This document shows positions 1 to 7,880 of a stretch of DNA of 39,334 nt, in pieces. The first letter of the stretch is position 1. Every line of letters starts with the position of its first letter. This stretch comes from CAZSAT01 sp964604675. Its GTDB lineage: Bacteria; Myxococcota_A; UBA796; CAJQPC01. Position numbers and translations under genes: made by a program. The notes under the pieces are model-generated. The model was not told the DNA's origin. It saw nothing but the letters and a program-made list of their open reading frames with translations, and made no database searches. The DNA is taken from NCBI GenBank assembly GCA_964604675.1, contig CAZSAT010000067.1, forward strand, positions 1 through 39,334, read 5' to 3'.

Positions 1-54
1 GTGTCGGTGTCCGTGTCCGTGTCCGTGTCCGTGTCCGTGTCCGTGTCCGTGTCG
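1..54. repeat. Hexanucleotide microsatellite (GTGTCC)n
   Basis: Nine consecutive hexamers of the form GTGTCC, the first and ninth being GTGTCG, run from the left edge and may continue beyond it. Read on the minus strand each unit encodes Asp-Thr, so the tract lies in the linker of the lipoprotein that begins at 167. Perfect in-frame hexamers are prone to slippage, which would change linker length without shifting the frame. Confidence 0.95.
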
Positions 55-167
55 GACTCCCCGGTGTCCGTGTCCGCGACACACGAACCGTCTTCCTCAT
101 GGGTGCCCTCGCCGCAGCTGAGGTCCGTCCCACCCGTGCACCCCAGCCAAAGCGCCATGAATCCCAT
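1..167 (-). CDS. Lipoprotein with (DT)n linker, 3' end outside window
   Basis: This is the first 55 codons of a minus-strand gene cut by the window edge. The start ATG at 167 is preceded by a GGAGG ribosome binding site five bases upstream. The protein opens with MGFMALWLGCTGG: a nine-residue hydrophobic leader and a lipobox Cys at residue 10, so it should be lipidated and exported. Residues 17-30 hold two further Cys (SCGEGTHEEDGSC) and the rest seen is an Asp-Thr repeat. Tracts of this kind are typical flexible spacers between lipid anchor and functional domain in myxobacterial surface lipoproteins. The functional domain lies outside the window, so no role can be assigned. Confidence 0.8.
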   Translation of the reverse strand, partial: MGFMALWLGCTGGTDLSCGEGTHEEDGSCVADTDTGESDTDTDTDTDTDTDTDTD

Positions 168-179
168 CGTTCCTCCACC

Positions 180-791
180 ACCCCAGGCTACAGCACCCGC
201 GTCGCCTCATGGGGATCTTCACGTCGAGGGGCTCGCAGCGACGGCGAGCTCCTCACGAGCTTCCGCACGACGGAGGCCGCTGAGAGCACGCGGCCTCCCG
301 ACGCCGAGCCGACCGTCGTCTGCGCGTCGGCCGCCAACCCCTTCGGCGGCGCTTGCCTCGGTCCAGCGGTCCAGTTCGACCTCGCTCCGCTCCCACACGG
401 CTACTACGTCGCTGAGGTGACGCCGGATGGAGGCGACGAAGCCATGCTTGTCTACGGGGACGCTCAGGAAGTGGACGTGTTCTTCCATCTCTGCGCGTCC
501 AACGTGTCGAGCGAGATGGTCGAGTGGTCGAGCCTGAGCGTCCGGCTGGCCTCGGTGTCATCCGCCGGTCGGGTGGGTGCGTGGACCAGCCGGATGGTGG
601 TCGAGCTGCCATGGTCGGACGGCGAGGTGTGTGTGCCCGCGCACCAGGTGATGACCCAGACCGAGGAGATCTCCTCGCGCGGATGTACCGCGGGGCCCGG
701 GTCGTTCGGGAGGGCTTCCGCACTCCTCCTCCTGCTCGCCTGTAGAGCAGGTCGGCGACGGAGCGCCACCAGCCTGCACGGTCGCCGGTGA
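180..791 (+). pseudogene. 5'-truncated exported protein with MYXO-CTERM sorting signal
   Basis: The open frame encodes a plausible extracellular domain (segments such as HGYYVAEVTPDGG and AEPTVVCASAANPFGG with paired Cys) and ends in a classic MYXO-CTERM tripartite signal: RGCTAGPG, a hydrophobic run ALLLLLAC, then RAGRRR. That signal is known from Myxococcota and marks proteins for C-terminal processing and surface anchoring. There is no signal peptide and no start codon in this frame after an ATG at 99, which would make the gene overlap the divergent lipoprotein by 69 bases. Bases 181-213 match 13705-13737 at 31 of 33 positions, where a signal-peptide-bearing 5' fragment of apparently the same family sits. 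I therefore read this as a 3' fragment that has lost its beginning. An intact gene using ATG 99 is the alternative. Confidence 0.6.
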
Positions 792-864
792 TCGCGTCGA
801 TGGGCTACCGTTCGGCGGGCTGGGCCTCCTTCCGTTGGCTCCGTCGCGTCAGCCCATGCAACGC

Positions 865-1100
865 CTACACCATCAGCCCGCCGCCGAGGCCGCCAGCCAC
901 CCTTCGGACACCCACCTCCTCGACCGACACCACCAGGTAGGTGAGTGCGGCCTGTCCGCCCGTGTACCCAGCCACCCTGTTGGTGTGGAGGTTGAGCAGC
1001 ATTCCTGCGCGGCGCCCCCCGCCGTCCAGGCGAGCAACCGGCGAGGGTCGAGGTGGGCATGTTTGCGCAGGTACCGCGTGGGAGGGCGCTCGAGCCGCAT
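865..1100 (-). pseudogene. Possible degraded DUF4433/DarT-like fragment
   Basis: On the minus strand, bases 1002-865 encode MLLNLHTNRVAGYTGGQ followed by a segment ending in YLVVSVEEV and a stop. The ML-N-H-T-N-R-V-x-GY-x-GGQ...YLV pattern recalls, from memory, the MLY...GGQ...YLV core of DUF4433/DarT-type ADP-ribosyltransferases. The preceding coding-looking peptide (MRLERPPTRYLRKH, from 1100) is in a different frame, so if this is a gene remnant it is frameshifted and short. No neighbouring DarG-type macrodomain antitoxin is present. The remaining bases of the 792-1112 gap show nothing I can name. This is a weak call. Confidence 0.25.
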
Positions 1101-1112
1101 GATCGGTAGCGA

Positions 1113-2201
1113 TCAGGCAGCCCGAGCCCGCAGCAGCGCCTCCGCCACCGGCAGCACCACCTCCCGGAGACAGCGTCCCGCCGCCGCCTGCTCGGCTACG
1201 GGGTCCATGCAGCCGTGTGCCGCGAGGGCTTCCGACCACTGGCGGGGGTAGGCCTGCGGCTCCGCGGCGGACGAGAGGAAGCTCCGGAGGGCTTGGGCGA
1301 CGCGTGCCCCACCGACGTCGAGGGCCCACGCCAGGGTGGCCCAGGCCAGCTCCGCGTGCTCGGTCTCGTCGCGGACGACCTCTTCGAGCGCCTCACGAGC
1401 CGCAGGATCCGTCGTCTGTTCCAGGGCGCAGTCGGCGAGGTAGGCGGCGAGGGTCTCGCCCAGAGCGCCGTCGCGAAGGGTCCAGATCGCCAGCTCCTCG
1501 AGGTTGCGCGCTACGGGCACTCGTCCGCCGAGGTCCATCGGCGCTGGCCCCAGTGGCTCCCCGGCGTACCTGGACGCCAGGGAGAAGCAGCGTACGGCGT
1601 GGGCGACTTCCTGGCGAGCGGCATGCTGGGCGGCGAGCAGGAGCTCTGGAGGCGCGCCGTGTGCGAGGAGGTCCAGGGCGAAGCGGTGGAAGCCGGCGAC
1701 CGAGGCATGCTCGGCCTCCGCATTGTGGCGCCAGAAGGTCGCAAGGGCACGCCGCTGCTCGTCACTCAGCGGCGCCGACGCCGGGAGTGGCTCGCGCCAG
1801 GCCTCCGAGCGCCGTGTCTCCGAGGTCACCGGACGACCCTCCTCGTCCAGCAGCGGGCGCCCGTAGCCGCAGCACGTGAAGCAGCTGTGCTCGTAGGTGC
1901 AGAGGTCCTCGTCCTGCGCGAGGAGGGTCACGTACTCCGTGCACCAAGCACCCGCGCCGCCCGCCTCCTGGATCAGCCCGGCGGCTACGTAGGGGTCGGG
2001 GCAGGTCGCTGGACCGGTGTCTCCCGTGTCGGCTGTGAGCGAGATGGTGGTCCTGTAGACCGGGTCCTCGTGGTCGCTACAGTCGTAGCCGCTGTCTCCA
2101 TCGTCGCTGCGGTCCTTCTGCTTGTCGCAGGCGGTGCCCAGCGCCACCAGCCCGAGCGACAGCAGAAGCCGTGTCCTGAAGCGTGCATCCCTCTTCGCCA
2201 T
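1113..2201 (-). CDS. Ferritin-like domain lipoprotein (copy 1)
   Basis: A 362-residue protein. The start ATG at 2201 has GGAGG just upstream and gives a proper lipoprotein signal peptide with an RTRLLLSLGL core and Cys25 in LGTAC; a longer open frame upstream of it is a shadow of the next gene. Residues about 45-150 are a Cys-rich region (CTYEHSCFTCCGYGRP). The C-terminal half is a ferritin-like four-helix domain with all expected di-iron ligands: Glu in AEHASVAGF, Glu and His in QEVAHA, Glu in LGETLAA, Glu and His in DETEHAELAW. It probably binds a di-iron centre at the cell surface or outer membrane; the substrate is unknown. It lies 25 bases downstream of its paralogue and probably shares its transcript. 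Confidence 0.88.
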   Translation of the reverse strand: MAKRDARFRTRLLLSLGLVALGTACDKQKDRSDDGDSGYDCSDHEDPVYRTTISLTADTGDTGPATCPDPYVAAGLIQEAGGAGAWCTEYVTLLAQDEDLCTYEHSCFTCCGYGRPLLDEEGRPVTSETRRSEAWREPLPASAPLSDEQRRALATFWRHNAEAEHASVAGFHRFALDLLAHGAPPELLLAAQHAARQEVAHAVRCFSLASRYAGEPLGPAPMDLGGRVPVARNLEELAIWTLRDGALGETLAAYLADCALEQTTDPAAREALEEVVRDETEHAELAWATLAWALDVGGARVAQALRSFLSSAAEPQAYPRQWSEALAAHGCMDPVAEQAAAGRCLREVVLPVAEALLRARAA

Positions 2202-2226
2202 GACTCCTCCGTGTGCTGATCGATCC

Positions 2227-3336
2227 TCAGGCCGCCTGCGCCACCGCGTCCAGCAGCGCTTCCGCCACCGGCAGCACGACCTCGGCAAGGCAGGTCCGGG
2301 CCGCCTCGTGCTCGTCGTCGGGGGAGAGCCAACCGTGGGCCCCCATCGCCGGCGTCCAGCGATCGGAGCGACGCTCGGGCGGGCCCAGCTTGGCGAGGAA
2401 GCCGCGGATCGCGACCGCGACCTCGTCGCCGCCCAGCTCCAGGGCCCAGCGCAGCGTGGCCCACGCCAGCTCGGCGTGCTGCGTCTCGTCGCGCACGATC
2501 TCCTCGAGGGCCCGCCGCGCGGCCGGTGCGGTGGTGTGTTCGAGGGCGCGCTGCGCGAGGTAGGCCGCCAAGGTCTCCCCGACCGCACCGTCCCGCAGGG
2601 TCCAGACCGCCAGCTCGGCCAGGCTGGACGCGATCGGCGCCCGCTCGCCGAGCTCCATCGGCGCCGGACCCACGGCCTCGCCGCCGTACACCGACGCGAG
2701 CGAGAAGCAGGTCACCGCGTGCCGCACCTCCTGCGCCGCGGCGTGCTGGACCCGGAGGAGGAGCTCGGGCGGCGCGCCGTGGGCCAACAGGTCGAGGGCG
2801 AAGCGGTGGAAGCCGGCCACCGACGAGTGCTCGGCGCGGGCGTTGTGCAGCCAGAAGCCCGCGAGTGCCTCCCGCTCCTCAGCGCTGAGGGTGTCGATCG
2901 GCACCACGACCGGCTCCCGCCAGCGATCGGTGGGAGCGGTGGGGGACTCGACGGGTTGGCCGTCCTCGTCCAGGTAGGGGCGACCGTAGGCACAGCAGCT
3001 CCAGCACATGTGCTCGTAGGTGCACTGGTCGCCGTCCTGCTCGAGCAACGTGATCTCGTCCTGGCAGTGGTCCCCCTCCTGGCCGCTGCCTTCGATGAGG
3101 TAGGCGGCTTCCCAGCTGTCGGGGCATGTGGTGGGAGCCTCCGCCGGCGCTCCCGTGTCGGCGGTGTCGGCCGAGCCGGTGTCGCGCTGGGCGACGAGGT
3201 CCACGGTGGTCACGTAGGTCGGGTTCTCGCAGCCGCCCGGGACCACCCAGCAGCCGGTGCCGACCGCGCCCAGGCCGAGGGTGACCAGCAGGTGTTGCCG
3301 CAGGATGGCCGCATCGGAGCGGTGGTTTCGGGACAT
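2227..3336 (-). CDS. Ferritin-like domain lipoprotein (copy 2)
   Basis: A 369-residue paralogue of the gene downstream. The start ATG at 3336 has a GAGGAGGG ribosome binding site and yields a signal peptide ending VGTGC (Cys29). A DTGSADTADTG linker follows, then the same Cys-rich segment (CTYEHMCWSCCAYGRP) and a ferritin-like domain with Glu in AEHSSVAGF, Glu/His in QEVRHA, Glu in VGETLAA and Glu/His in DETQHAELAW. The two copies align along the whole mature protein, pointing to tandem duplication. The gene starts 14 bases after the stop of a glycosyltransferase gene, so the three form a likely operon. An oxidase, hydroxylase or iron-handling role is possible; the sequence does not say which. 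Confidence 0.88.
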   Translation of the reverse strand: MSRNHRSDAAILRQHLLVTLGLGAVGTGCWVVPGGCENPTYVTTVDLVAQRDTGSADTADTGAPAEAPTTCPDSWEAAYLIEGSGQEGDHCQDEITLLEQDGDQCTYEHMCWSCCAYGRPYLDEDGQPVESPTAPTDRWREPVVVPIDTLSAEEREALAGFWLHNARAEHSSVAGFHRFALDLLAHGAPPELLLRVQHAAAQEVRHAVTCFSLASVYGGEAVGPAPMELGERAPIASSLAELAVWTLRDGAVGETLAAYLAQRALEHTTAPAARRALEEIVRDETQHAELAWATLRWALELGGDEVAVAIRGFLAKLGPPERRSDRWTPAMGAHGWLSPDDEHEAARTCLAEVVLPVAEALLDAVAQAA

Positions 3337-3350
3337 GGTCCCTCCTCGAC

Positions 3351-4346
3351 TCAGGGTAGCTGCTCGATCCAGGCCACGGCGCGGCCCGGGCCATCGAGCG
3401 CCGCGAGGGCCGCACGGATCCGCTTGCGGGGCGCGCCCGGCAGGGCGATCGCCTCGTCGATGGCGGCTCGGAGTCGCGCGGGGCTCACCTCTTCGGCGGG
3501 CACGGCACGGGCGAGCCCGCGGGGGACGAGCAGCTCGGCGAGGGCGTGGTGCTCCCCGCCGGAGGGGACCAACACCAGGGGGACCCCGTGCTCCAGAGCG
3601 CCCAGCACGGTCGCCGTCGTCCCGCTGCAGACGACCACGGCCGCGTGGGGCAGCACCGCGTGGTGGGGCACGGTCGGCCCCGCGAGCGTGCCCCGCGGCA
3701 GGGCACGGATGGCCTTGTCGAGGCGCGACGTGGACATCGCGAGCCGGGCGCCCGGGGGCAACGCCGTGGACAGCGCGGGCCAGAGCCCACGTCCACTGAA
3801 GGTCCGGCCGGGCTGCGCGTAGACCACCGGGGCGCTGGACGCGGCCAGCCACCGATGCACAGCGTCGGGCACCGCGGGGTCCCAGCGGCAGCTGCCGACC
3901 AGGTAAGCGGCCCCCGACAGCTCGGGCACGCTCCGCACCAGGTGCAGGTCGCCGAGCAGGGTCCCGACGGGCAGCTCGGCGAGCCCCGCCTCTGCCGCAC
4001 GCTGTCGCCAGGCCGCGGCCAGCTCGTCGCGCCGGGAGCCGGTGTCGGGGAGCAGCGGCGTGCACGGGCCGATCACCGCGACCGGGATCTGGTGCCTCGC
4101 GGCGACGAGCAGCGCACCCAGACAGAGTGCGCTCGCGAGCACCACGTCGGGCTCCTCGGCATGGCACGCCCGGTCGAGCACGGCGAGCTGGTCCCGCACG
4201 GCCTCCCGGGTGTGCCAGCTCCCGACCCGGAAGGGGGGACCGTCCACGCGCACGACCTCGTGTCCGGTGGCCGCGAGCCGCTCGGCTACGGCGCGTACCG
4301 GGAAGGCGAAGCCCGGGGAAGCGAGCGCCGAGCAGAGGATGCGCAC
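3351..4346 (-). CDS. GT-B glycosyltransferase, MGT/UGT-like
   Basis: A 331-residue protein with the overall plan of macrolide-type (GT1) glycosyltransferases. The N-terminal half has MRILCSALASPGFAFPVRAV and GHEVVRVDG. The C-terminal donor-binding half has PHHAVLPHAAVVVCSGTTAT followed by GVPLVLVPSGGEHHALAE. The family transfers a sugar from a nucleotide-sugar to a small molecule or lipid; the acceptor here is unknown. The start is a GTG at 4346 with no strong Shine-Dalgarno sequence, so a nearby start is possible. The gene is shorter than typical 390-420-residue family members, mainly in the acceptor-binding half. It leads the operon with the two ferritin-like lipoproteins, and a shared substrate is conceivable but unproven. 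Confidence 0.82.
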   Translation of the reverse strand: MRILCSALASPGFAFPVRAVAERLAATGHEVVRVDGPPFRVGSWHTREAVRDQLAVLDRACHAEEPDVVLASALCLGALLVAARHQIPVAVIGPCTPLLPDTGSRRDELAAAWRQRAAEAGLAELPVGTLLGDLHLVRSVPELSGAAYLVGSCRWDPAVPDAVHRWLAASSAPVVYAQPGRTFSGRGLWPALSTALPPGARLAMSTSRLDKAIRALPRGTLAGPTVPHHAVLPHAAVVVCSGTTATVLGALEHGVPLVLVPSGGEHHALAELLVPRGLARAVPAEEVSPARLRAAIDEAIALPGAPRKRIRAALAALDGPGRAVAWIEQLP

Positions 4347-4488
4347 CTTCGGATGGAAGCACGGACGAGACGGGGTGGCCAGCGGGCCTGCCTCGCCGAC
4401 GGCTCCCCCGGCTTCTGCCTTCGCGGGTCACTGGACGTACCGGAGCGCCCAGCCCGTGGGCGAGAAGCAGGGCCCCCTCCCCCGTGCC

Positions 4489-4647
4489 CTACCGTGGGCC
4501 GCCTCCGGTCACTGGAGTCCAGTGTGACGGCTCTCGAAAGACGGCCAGGGTCGCGAAGGCCGAGATGTACCCGTCGTCGTCGACACGGACGCTGGTGGCG
4601 AGGCGTGCGTAGTCGAGCGTCGCGGGCACGACGGAGGGCGTCTCCAT
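4489..4647 (-). CDS. Small hypothetical protein, 52 residues
   Basis: A short open frame from ATG 4647 to TAG 4489 encodes METPSVVPATLDYARLATSV, then RVDDDGYISAFATLAVF and a short tail. Composition and codon use look like a real folded protein and not a shadow frame, since third positions are mainly G or C. No export signal or known domain is evident. It lies 142 bases upstream of the glycosyltransferase on the same strand. It could be an intact small protein or the N-terminal stub of a truncated gene; the last residues (TPVTGGGPR) look less protein-like. Confidence 0.45.
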   Translation of the reverse strand: METPSVVPATLDYARLATSVRVDDDGYISAFATLAVFREPSHWTPVTGGGPR

Positions 4648-4738
4648 GTTTCTCCGGATTCCGCGCGTGGACTCGACGAGGTGATGGCGGGGTGCCCTGG
4701 CCTAGCGTGTCACATGTCCGTGGGCGGTAGGATGCGGG

Positions 4739-5770
4739 ATGCTGATCTGGCTCCTGCTGGTGGGATGTCCGTGCTGCACGCGTTGCTCGGGGTGCACGGG
4801 GTGGGGCGATCCGTGCAAGGTCGACACGGGCATCGTGCTCACGGACGAGCAGAACTACGCCATCGACGTGAGCATGGAGCTGGAGCTGCTCACTGCGGCG
4901 CCGTGGACGGACCTCGAGGTGTGCTGGGACGAGCTCAGCACCGACCTGTACGGCGAAGAGCTGCATCCGCTCGACGAGGTGGTGAAGGTGCAGCTGGTGC
5001 TCTTCAACCGCCTCACGTCCCAGGAGGTGCTCGACAAGCTGGCGGGCTGCGGGCTGCGGCAGGCGGACGTGAGCGGCTATACGAGCGCGGACATCGACAC
5101 GCCCTCGGATGGATGCCTGCGGCTGAGCGAGCTGGACTTCCTGGGCACGGCGCTGGACCCGACCGAGGAGATGGACCCCGACGCGAGCTTCCTCCTGGTG
5201 TTCTACACCGAGGCAGGGATCGCCTGGATGGCGTTGCTGGAGCTCGACGAGGACATTGACGTGACGCGGGTCTCCGTCGATCCCGACGTCGGGGTGGTGC
5301 TCACCGACGCGGACCTGGCCACTGCCGAGCAGATTTCCTTCGTGCCTGGCTGTAGCAGCTGGGTGGACTGGACGGGGCTGGAGGCTTCGTCGTCGCCTTG
5401 CGAGCTGAAGCTGTCGGACGTGGAGCGCCTGCGGCTGGGTCGCTTCGACGTCGGTCGAGAAGAGCTGGAGGTGGCCTTCCCCGCCGTCGACGAGCTGGCG
5501 CTGGAGATCTGGGAGGCAGACGTCGACGGCCTGCCCGGCTTCGACCTGGTCGACCTCCCGCCGAGCGACCTGGGCAACGACTTCCAGTTCCTGGACCCAG
5601 CCTACACCTGGGTGCTCGCCCTGGACTGCGTCGACTGCTCCGCGGTCCTGGCCCCGGTGTTCCTGGGTGTGTTCGACCAGAACGAGGGGGAGGCTTCGGA
5701 GGATGAACCGACATCGGGAGCGAGTGATGGGGATGAGCAAAGCACATCGGGGCGCGATGCCTGTGACTGA
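4739..5770 (+). CDS. Hypothetical acidic lipoprotein
   Basis: A 343-residue protein starting MLIWLLLVGC, so the lipobox Cys is residue 10 after a nine-residue leader without basic residues. A Cys-rich stretch follows immediately (CPCCTRCSGCTGWGDPC). The rest is acidic, with alternating beta-like segments such as TDLEVCWDELSTDLYGEE and VYTEAGIAWMALLEL-type runs; no recognised domain was found. The C-terminus is a low-complexity Glu/Asp/Ser/Gly tail. Expected to be a surface or periplasmic lipoprotein of unknown function. It is followed 42 bases later by the DUF885 gene on the same strand, and co-transcription is possible. Confidence 0.75.
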   Translation: MLIWLLLVGCPCCTRCSGCTGWGDPCKVDTGIVLTDEQNYAIDVSMELELLTAAPWTDLEVCWDELSTDLYGEELHPLDEVVKVQLVLFNRLTSQEVLDKLAGCGLRQADVSGYTSADIDTPSDGCLRLSELDFLGTALDPTEEMDPDASFLLVFYTEAGIAWMALLELDEDIDVTRVSVDPDVGVVLTDADLATAEQISFVPGCSSWVDWTGLEASSSPCELKLSDVERLRLGRFDVGREELEVAFPAVDELALEIWEADVDGLPGFDLVDLPPSDLGNDFQFLDPAYTWVLALDCVDCSAVLAPVFLGVFDQNEGEASEDEPTSGASDGDEQSTSGRDACD

Positions 5771-5812
5771 CGGGATGGCTCGAGCGGCGTCGCTGTCCCG
5801 CGTGGTGGGCGC

Positions 5813-7552
5813 GTGAAGCTCCTCGCGCCTCTCTTGGTGGCCACAGCGCTCGCGGGATCGGCCATGGAGACCCGTGGGGTCACCGACCGCGAGCTGAAGC
5901 AGCTCCTCCGAGACCACTGGGTGTGGCTCCAGGAGCAGGAGCCGCGGGTCGCCATCGCTGCAGGGGACCGCAACGCCGTCTGGCGGTTCGGGCTCCGGAG
6001 CCCGAGCGCCCTGGGCGAGCGGCGCTCGGAGGCGGCGGCGCTCTTGGAGCGGGCCGAGGCGTTGTCCACCGCCGGGCTCGACGTCGAGGACCTGGAGCAT
6101 CACGGGCTGCTCGTTCGCCATCTGGAGGGAGTGGTCGACGAGATCGCCTGCGGCTTCGAGCAGTGGCGGGTGGTGCCTCAGGCCAACCCGCTGATGCGGG
6201 CGAACAACCTCGCGACCATCCGGGAGCTGCACATCGTGTGGTCGGACCGGGCCGTCGCCCAGGTGGAGCACGTCGCCCGGGATGTCGACGAGAGCGTGAA
6301 GAACCTGCGGCTGGGGCTGGCCAAGGGCCTCGTCTCCGACCGGGAGTCGATCGAGCTGGTGATCGAGCAGCTCGACGAAGAGCTGGCGCAGGACGTGTCG
6401 GCGTGGACGATGACCACCGTCGCCCGCGACCCCCACCCCGCCTGGAGCGCGCTCCAGATCGCTGACTTCACCCGCGACATGGACCTGGCCGCGGAAGAGC
6501 ACGCCCGTCCCGCGCTGCAGCGCTACCGCGACTTCCTCGCCGACGAGCTGCTCCCGGCCGCGCGGGAGTCGGGCAGCCCGGGGCTGGCCGGCCTGACGCT
6601 GGGCGAGCGCTGCTACTCGGAGCGGCTGGCCTGGTACACCTCGCTCGAGCTCGACCCTGGGGACCTGGAGGCGCAGGGTCGGTCCGCTCTGGCGGACCTC
6701 GGCGAGGAGCTGGTGGCGCTCGCAGGACCGCGGCTGGGCACGACGGACGTGCCGTCGACGCTGGAGCGCCTGCGTACCGACGACGCCCTCTACTTCACGA
6801 GCGAAGAGGGTGTGGAGGCCGCAGCGAAGGCCGCCGTGAAGCGCGCGTGGAAGGCGCTGCCCGCGTGGGTGGGCAGGCGGCCCAAGGTGCGCGTCGCCGT
6901 GGAGCCCGTGCCGGCCTTCTACGCCGAGCGGGCCTCGGCGGGCCTCTACATGGACCCGCGCTGGGACGGCGACGTGGGTCGCTACATGGTGAACACGTCG
7001 CGCCCGACGACCCGCCCGACCTTCGAGGCGGAGCCCCTGGCCTTCCACGAGGCCGTGCCCGGCCACCACCTCCAGCGAACCCTGGCGAAGAAGGGGGTCC
7101 CGGGCTTCCGGCGGTTCACCGGCTACTCCCCCTTCATCGAGGGCTGGGCGCTGTACGCGGAGGAGCTGGCGCTCGAGATGGGGCTGTACACGGGGGACTT
7201 CGACCGGGCCGGACAGATCACGATGGCGATGCTCCGCGCGGCGCGGCTGGTGGTGGACACCGGGCTGCACGCCGGTGGCTGGAGCCGGGAGGAGGCGCAG
7301 GCCTTCCTGCTCGCGAACACCGCGCTCACAGCGGAGGAGGCCGAGGTGCAGGTCGAGCGCTACCTGGCGCGGCCGGGGCAGGCGGTGTCGTACTGGGTCG
7401 GGGCGGCCGAGATCCGCGCGCTCCGGGAGCAGGCCGAGGCTGCGATGGGGGACCGCTTCGACATCGTCGGATTCCACCGCCTGGTGCTGGAGGCCGGGGA
7501 GATCACGGTGGAGATGTTGCGGGAGCGGGTCGGTCGCTGGACCGGTGGTTGA
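5813..7552 (+). CDS. DUF885 family putative exported metallopeptidase
   Basis: A 579-residue protein starting at GTG 5813 with an N-terminal signal peptide (MKLLAPLLVATALAGSA). The DUF885 hallmark is present near residue 411: FHEAVPGHHLQ, an HExxxGHH metal-binding motif, followed about 35 residues on by the conserved EGWALYAEEL, which supplies a further Glu. Other family blocks are ANNLATIRELH, SAGLYMDPRWDG and RAARLVVDTGLH. Family members are predicted zinc-dependent peptidases, and length and architecture match them. The signal peptide places it outside the cytoplasm. It runs towards the small Cys-rich lipoprotein gene at 7572, leaving 19 bases between the two stops. Confidence 0.9.
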   Translation: MKLLAPLLVATALAGSAMETRGVTDRELKQLLRDHWVWLQEQEPRVAIAAGDRNAVWRFGLRSPSALGERRSEAAALLERAEALSTAGLDVEDLEHHGLLVRHLEGVVDEIACGFEQWRVVPQANPLMRANNLATIRELHIVWSDRAVAQVEHVARDVDESVKNLRLGLAKGLVSDRESIELVIEQLDEELAQDVSAWTMTTVARDPHPAWSALQIADFTRDMDLAAEEHARPALQRYRDFLADELLPAARESGSPGLAGLTLGERCYSERLAWYTSLELDPGDLEAQGRSALADLGEELVALAGPRLGTTDVPSTLERLRTDDALYFTSEEGVEAAAKAAVKRAWKALPAWVGRRPKVRVAVEPVPAFYAERASAGLYMDPRWDGDVGRYMVNTSRPTTRPTFEAEPLAFHEAVPGHHLQRTLAKKGVPGFRRFTGYSPFIEGWALYAEELALEMGLYTGDFDRAGQITMAMLRAARLVVDTGLHAGGWSREEAQAFLLANTALTAEEAEVQVERYLARPGQAVSYWVGAAEIRALREQAEAAMGDRFDIVGFHRLVLEAGEITVEMLRERVGRWTGG

Positions 7553-7571
7553 GGGCGCGTCCCGAGCTGGG

Positions 7572-7880
7572 CTACCGCGTCCGCACCGCCACGCATCGTC
7601 CCCGTCGGCAGGCCGGGCGAAGCGACGTCCAGTCGTGGCAGTCTTCGGTCGCGCAGATGATGCACGAGTCTCCGCAGTGCTCTGCGCGCGCCGCCCACCA
7701 TGTCTCCGCCCCCTGTGTCGACATGGGCTGACCGTCCGAACAGTCGCAGTCGGGGGTGCAGTCTGTGGGGTCTGGCGCGTAGCACCCGACGATCTCGCAC
7801 TGAGCGTCGAGGATACACGCGCAGTCATCGCCTTCACACGTCTTGTCCGTGCACGAGAAGAGCGACAGCGCCATGACCAT
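7572..7880 (-). CDS. Small Cys-rich lipoprotein
   Basis: A 102-residue protein reading MVMALSLFSCTDKTCEGDDC from ATG 7880. The lipobox Cys is residue 10, and 13 further Cys follow within the next 82 residues (for example CACILDAQC, DCTPDCDCSDG, CGDSCIICATEDCHD), suggesting a small disulfide-stabilised extracellular domain. A GTG about 22 codons upstream would add a leader with RRLR, giving a more ordinary signal peptide, so the start is uncertain. No family was recognised. The tail is Arg-rich (ACRRGRCVAVRTR). Confidence 0.65.
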   Translation of the reverse strand: MVMALSLFSCTDKTCEGDDCACILDAQCEIVGCYAPDPTDCTPDCDCSDGQPMSTQGAETWWAARAEHCGDSCIICATEDCHDWTSLRPACRRGRCVAVRTR

